Source of the DNA: JAABTL01 sp964465355
Lineage (GTDB): Bacteria; Deinococcota; Deinococci; Deinococcales; Trueperaceae
Reading direction: 5' to 3'
Length of the DNA: 64,000 bases
NCBI GenBank assembly: GCA_964465355.1
Contig: CAYXJZ010000002.1
Coordinates: 1-64,000 of the forward strand
The notes under the pieces were generated by a model. That model ran no database searches, was not told the origin of the DNA, and saw only the letters and a program-made list of their open reading frames with translations. Positions 61,986-64,000 of the stretch are shown in pieces (positions within the stretch are counted from its first letter, which is position 1; every line of letters begins with the position of its first letter). Both the position numbers and the translations under genes were made by a program.

Positions 61986-63245
61986 ATGCTGCGCCGTGGC
62001 GGAACCGACGTGTCTGACGCGATCGCGGTGCTTCGCGCCGACCTCACCGCGCTGCCACCGGTCACGCTCGGCCTGCCGCAGGCGCTGGGCCGCGTGCTGG
62101 CGGAGGAGGTGGTGGCCGGCTTCGATCACCCCAACGCCGACCTCTCGGCCTTCGATGGACTGGCCTGCCGCGTGGCCGACAGCCTGGAGGCGTCGGCGGA
62201 ACGGCCCGCGCGGCTGCGGCTGCGCGGCGAGGTGGGCGCAGGGGACCCGCCCCACCCGGGCCTGGCCAAGGACGAGGCCTGCCTGATCTACACGGGTGGG
62301 GTCCTGCCGCCTGGGGCCGACGGTGTGGTGCCACTGGAGGCCATGCGCCGCGGGGGCGACGAGCTCTGGCTGCTGCAGCCGGCTTCCACCGCCATGGTGC
62401 GCAAGCGGGCATCGTCGTGGGCGGCCGGCCAGACGCTACTGCATGGCGGCGAGCGCATGGACGCGGTGAAGCTGGCCATGGCGGCGACGGCCGGTCGCGA
62501 CCGGCTGCGGCTCAGGCCTGCGCCCAAGGTGGTGGTCGTCACCACCGGCAGTGAGCTGCACGCCTTGGGCAGCCATGACCTGCCACCCGGCCACCACATC
62601 GGGTCCAACGGCCTGGCCATCTCGCTGGCGGCCAGCCAGGCCGGCGCCGAGGTCCTGCGGGTGGAGCGGCTGGACGACGACCCGGCGGCCTTGCGGCGCT
62701 GCCTCGACGCGGCCGCCAAGGACGCCGACCTCATCCTCTGCAGCGGTGGAAGCGCGCACAGCGAGCGCGACCACCTGCGGCGACTGATGGCCGCCGAAGG
62801 CGAACTGCAGATCACACGCCTGGCCATGCGACCAGGCGGCCCCAGCCTCTACGGACGGTGGCGTGGCACCCCGCTGTTGGGCCTTCCCGGCCGGCCCCTC
62901 GGCGCCATGGTCGCCTTCGTCCTGTTGGCGCAACCGGCGATCACGGCCTTGGAAGGTGGCCCGGAGGCGGCTCCCTACCTCGTCAGGCGGGTGGCCGTCA
63001 GCCACTCGCCGCTACGCGCCACCCCCCACCTGCCCAGCTTGGTGCCGGTGGCGCTGCGGCGGCGAGGCGAGCGGCTCGAGGCCCACGATCCCCAGGAGGG
63101 CATCGGGGCAGACGGTGACCCAGAGCAGTGGCCTGCAGCGGCCGATGGGCTGGCGCTGCTGGCTGCAGGCCGCGGCCTGCAGCCGGGCGAGCCGGTCGAG
63201 GTCATCCCCCTGCGGCCCGGCCAGAACACGGCAGGCGTGACCTAG
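61986..63245 (+). CDS. moeA: Molybdopterin molybdenumtransferase
   Basis: The 419-residue enzyme inserts molybdate into adenylylated molybdopterin. Domain order fits MoeA: the N-terminal HPNADLSAFDGLACRVAD, then CLIYTGGVLPPGADGVVPLEAM, the MogA-like domain VVVVTTGSELHALGSHDLPPG and SNGLAISLAASQAG, ADLILCSGGSAHSERDHLR, and GTPLLGLPGRPLGAMVAFVLL. The usual FDNSAMDG is replaced by NADLSAFDGLA, a divergence. No other moa or mob genes are adjacent. Confidence 0.9.
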   Translation: MLRRGGTDVSDAIAVLRADLTALPPVTLGLPQALGRVLAEEVVAGFDHPNADLSAFDGLACRVADSLEASAERPARLRLRGEVGAGDPPHPGLAKDEACLIYTGGVLPPGADGVVPLEAMRRGGDELWLLQPASTAMVRKRASSWAAGQTLLHGGERMDAVKLAMAATAGRDRLRLRPAPKVVVVTTGSELHALGSHDLPPGHHIGSNGLAISLAASQAGAEVLRVERLDDDPAALRRCLDAAAKDADLILCSGGSAHSERDHLRRLMAAEGELQITRLAMRPGGPSLYGRWRGTPLLGLPGRPLGAMVAFVLLAQPAITALEGGPEAAPYLVRRVAVSHSPLRATPHLPSLVPVALRRRGERLEAHDPQEGIGADGDPEQWPAAADGLALLAAGRGLQPGEPVEVIPLRPGQNTAGVT

Positions 63246-63267
63246 CGGTCCTCGCCAGCTGTCCTCG

Positions 63268-64000
63268 CTAGCGGTCGTCGGCTGGGAACTCGTCCTCCGG
63301 CCGCGTCTCGCCCTCCCGCAGCCCTTCCTGGAAAGGCTCGACGTGCAAGGTGGTGGTCAACTCGCTGAGCCGGGTGTGGATGTGGTCTTCGACCTCCCCC
63401 ATCACCCTGTGGGCCTCGCGCACGCTGAGCTCGGGATCGACGAAGACGTCCACCTCGGCGAAGCGGGCTCGGCCGGAGCGGCGGCTGCGCAGGCGGTGGA
63501 AGCCCTTGACCTCGGCATGCGAGCGCAGGGCGTCGAGGATGACCTGCTCCTCTTCAGCAGGCAGGCGCTCGTCCATGAGCCGGGAGAGGTTGGCCGTGAG
63601 CACGTTGACGCCCTCGCGGATGATGTGCAGGGCCACGGCGATGGCCATCAGCGGGTCCAGCCAGTTCCAGCCGGTGAAGGTCACCAGCAGCACACCGGCC
63701 ACCACCCCGAGGGAGGTCCACACGTCCGTGAGCACGTGGCGGCCGTTGGTGTGCAGAGCAGCCGAGGCCAGCCTGCGACCGCTGACCAGCAGGAAGGCGG
63801 CAAGGGCGCCGTTGACCAAGGTGGCCGCCAAGGCCACGCTCACACCAAGCATCGGCTGGTCGATGGGCTGGGGCGACCACAACCGCTGCCCGGCCGAGAC
63901 CAGGATGGCCCCGGCCGCCAGCAGGATGAGCACGCCCTCGAAGACGCTGGAGAGGTACTCGGCCTTCTGGTGGCCGTATGGGTGTTGCAGGTCGGGTCCG
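63268..64000 (-). CDS. Cation diffusion facilitator transporter (5' end outside window)
   Basis: At least 244 residues are readable. At the window edge the frame continues as PDLQHPYGHQKAEYLSSVFEG, the CDF motif that follows helix 2. Helices 3-6 follow (VLILLAAGAILVSAG, TLVNGALAAFLLVSG, LASAALHTNGRHVLTDVWTSLGVVAGV with the second His-Asp metal site, and LDPLMAIAVALHIIREG). The C-terminal cytoplasmic domain starts MDERLPAEEEQVI and has FAEVDVFVDPELSVREAH. It exports Zn2+ or a related divalent metal. Confidence 0.92.
   Translation of the reverse strand, partial: GPDLQHPYGHQKAEYLSSVFEGVLILLAAGAILVSAGQRLWSPQPIDQPMLGVSVALAATLVNGALAAFLLVSGRRLASAALHTNGRHVLTDVWTSLGVVAGVLLVTFTGWNWLDPLMAIAVALHIIREGVNVLTANLSRLMDERLPAEEEQVILDALRSHAEVKGFHRLRSRRSGRARFAEVDVFVDPELSVREAHRVMGEVEDHIHTRLSELTTTLHVEPFQEGLREGETRPEDEFPADDR

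Overview
The window is 64 kb of high-GC, gene-dense bacterial chromosome with almost no mobile DNA. Several lines of evidence suggest Deinococcota, probably a Truepera-like or other deep branch rather than Deinococcus itself. PriA has lost its helicase motifs, as described for Deinococcus radiodurans PriA. The asparaginyl-tRNA synthetase reads closely like the Thermus enzyme. Many genes have a TANNNT -10 box 5-8 nt before the start codon and no Shine-Dalgarno, the leaderless pattern known from Deinococcus. Two runs of exactly 100 N (16065-16164 and 56714-56813) mark scaffold joins, so this is a draft or metagenome assembly. The taxonomic placement is inference from gene content, not a phylogeny.

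Layout. 1-5.7 kb: a partial membrane protein, alcohol dehydrogenase, DinB protein with divergent WYL regulator, nitroreductase, MgtE and a lipoprotein. 5.7-11 kb: translation genes hisS, aspS and asnS around a HAD phosphatase. 11-11.7 kb: an AbrB/PIN toxin-antitoxin pair. 11.7-17.5 kb: priA-smpB-amidase-like-gerMN on the minus strand, with purM divergent from priA. 17.5-23.3 kb: a secreted hypothetical, a two-component system, luxS, a NYN-domain protein, a BMP-family binding protein and the RNase P RNA gene. 23.3-24.8 kb: a CopC-like membrane/secreted trio.

24.9-38.5 kb is the division and cell wall (dcw) cluster: mraZ-rsmH-ftsL-ftsI-murF-mraY-murD-ftsW-murG-murC-ftsQ-ftsA-ftsZ. Most junctions overlap at start/stop codons, and phased MraZ-type boxes lie at the promoter. 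murE, murB and ddl are absent from the cluster. The unit appears to continue into a NUDIX hydrolase, ribF and rlmB (to 40.9 kb).

40.9-46.1 kb: two paralogous MFS exporters around an ArsR-type repressor with a perfect 38-bp palindrome at its promoter, then an S9 peptidase. 46.1-50.8 kb: an RNA-decay block, rpsO-pnp-rnj, with a structured pnp leader, a tandem hairpin array between pnp and rnj, and two perfect hairpins after rnj. 50.8-57.9 kb: a NUDIX protein, tRNA-Arg(CCU), a methyltransferase, an unassigned three-gene operon (PLP lyase, methyltransferase, terpene-cyclase-like protein), tRNA-Pro(GGG), a Na/Ca exchanger and a 5'-truncated ABC binding protein. 58-64 kb: prfA, NUDIX, siderophore-interacting protein, icd, moeA and a partial cation-efflux transporter.

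The strongest leads are the hairpin array and switch-like leader around the pnp/rnj RNase genes, the palindromic ArsR operator, the amidase-like protein lacking its zinc histidines, the double set of MraZ boxes, and the widespread leaderless starts. I see no CRISPR array, prophage or insertion sequence.
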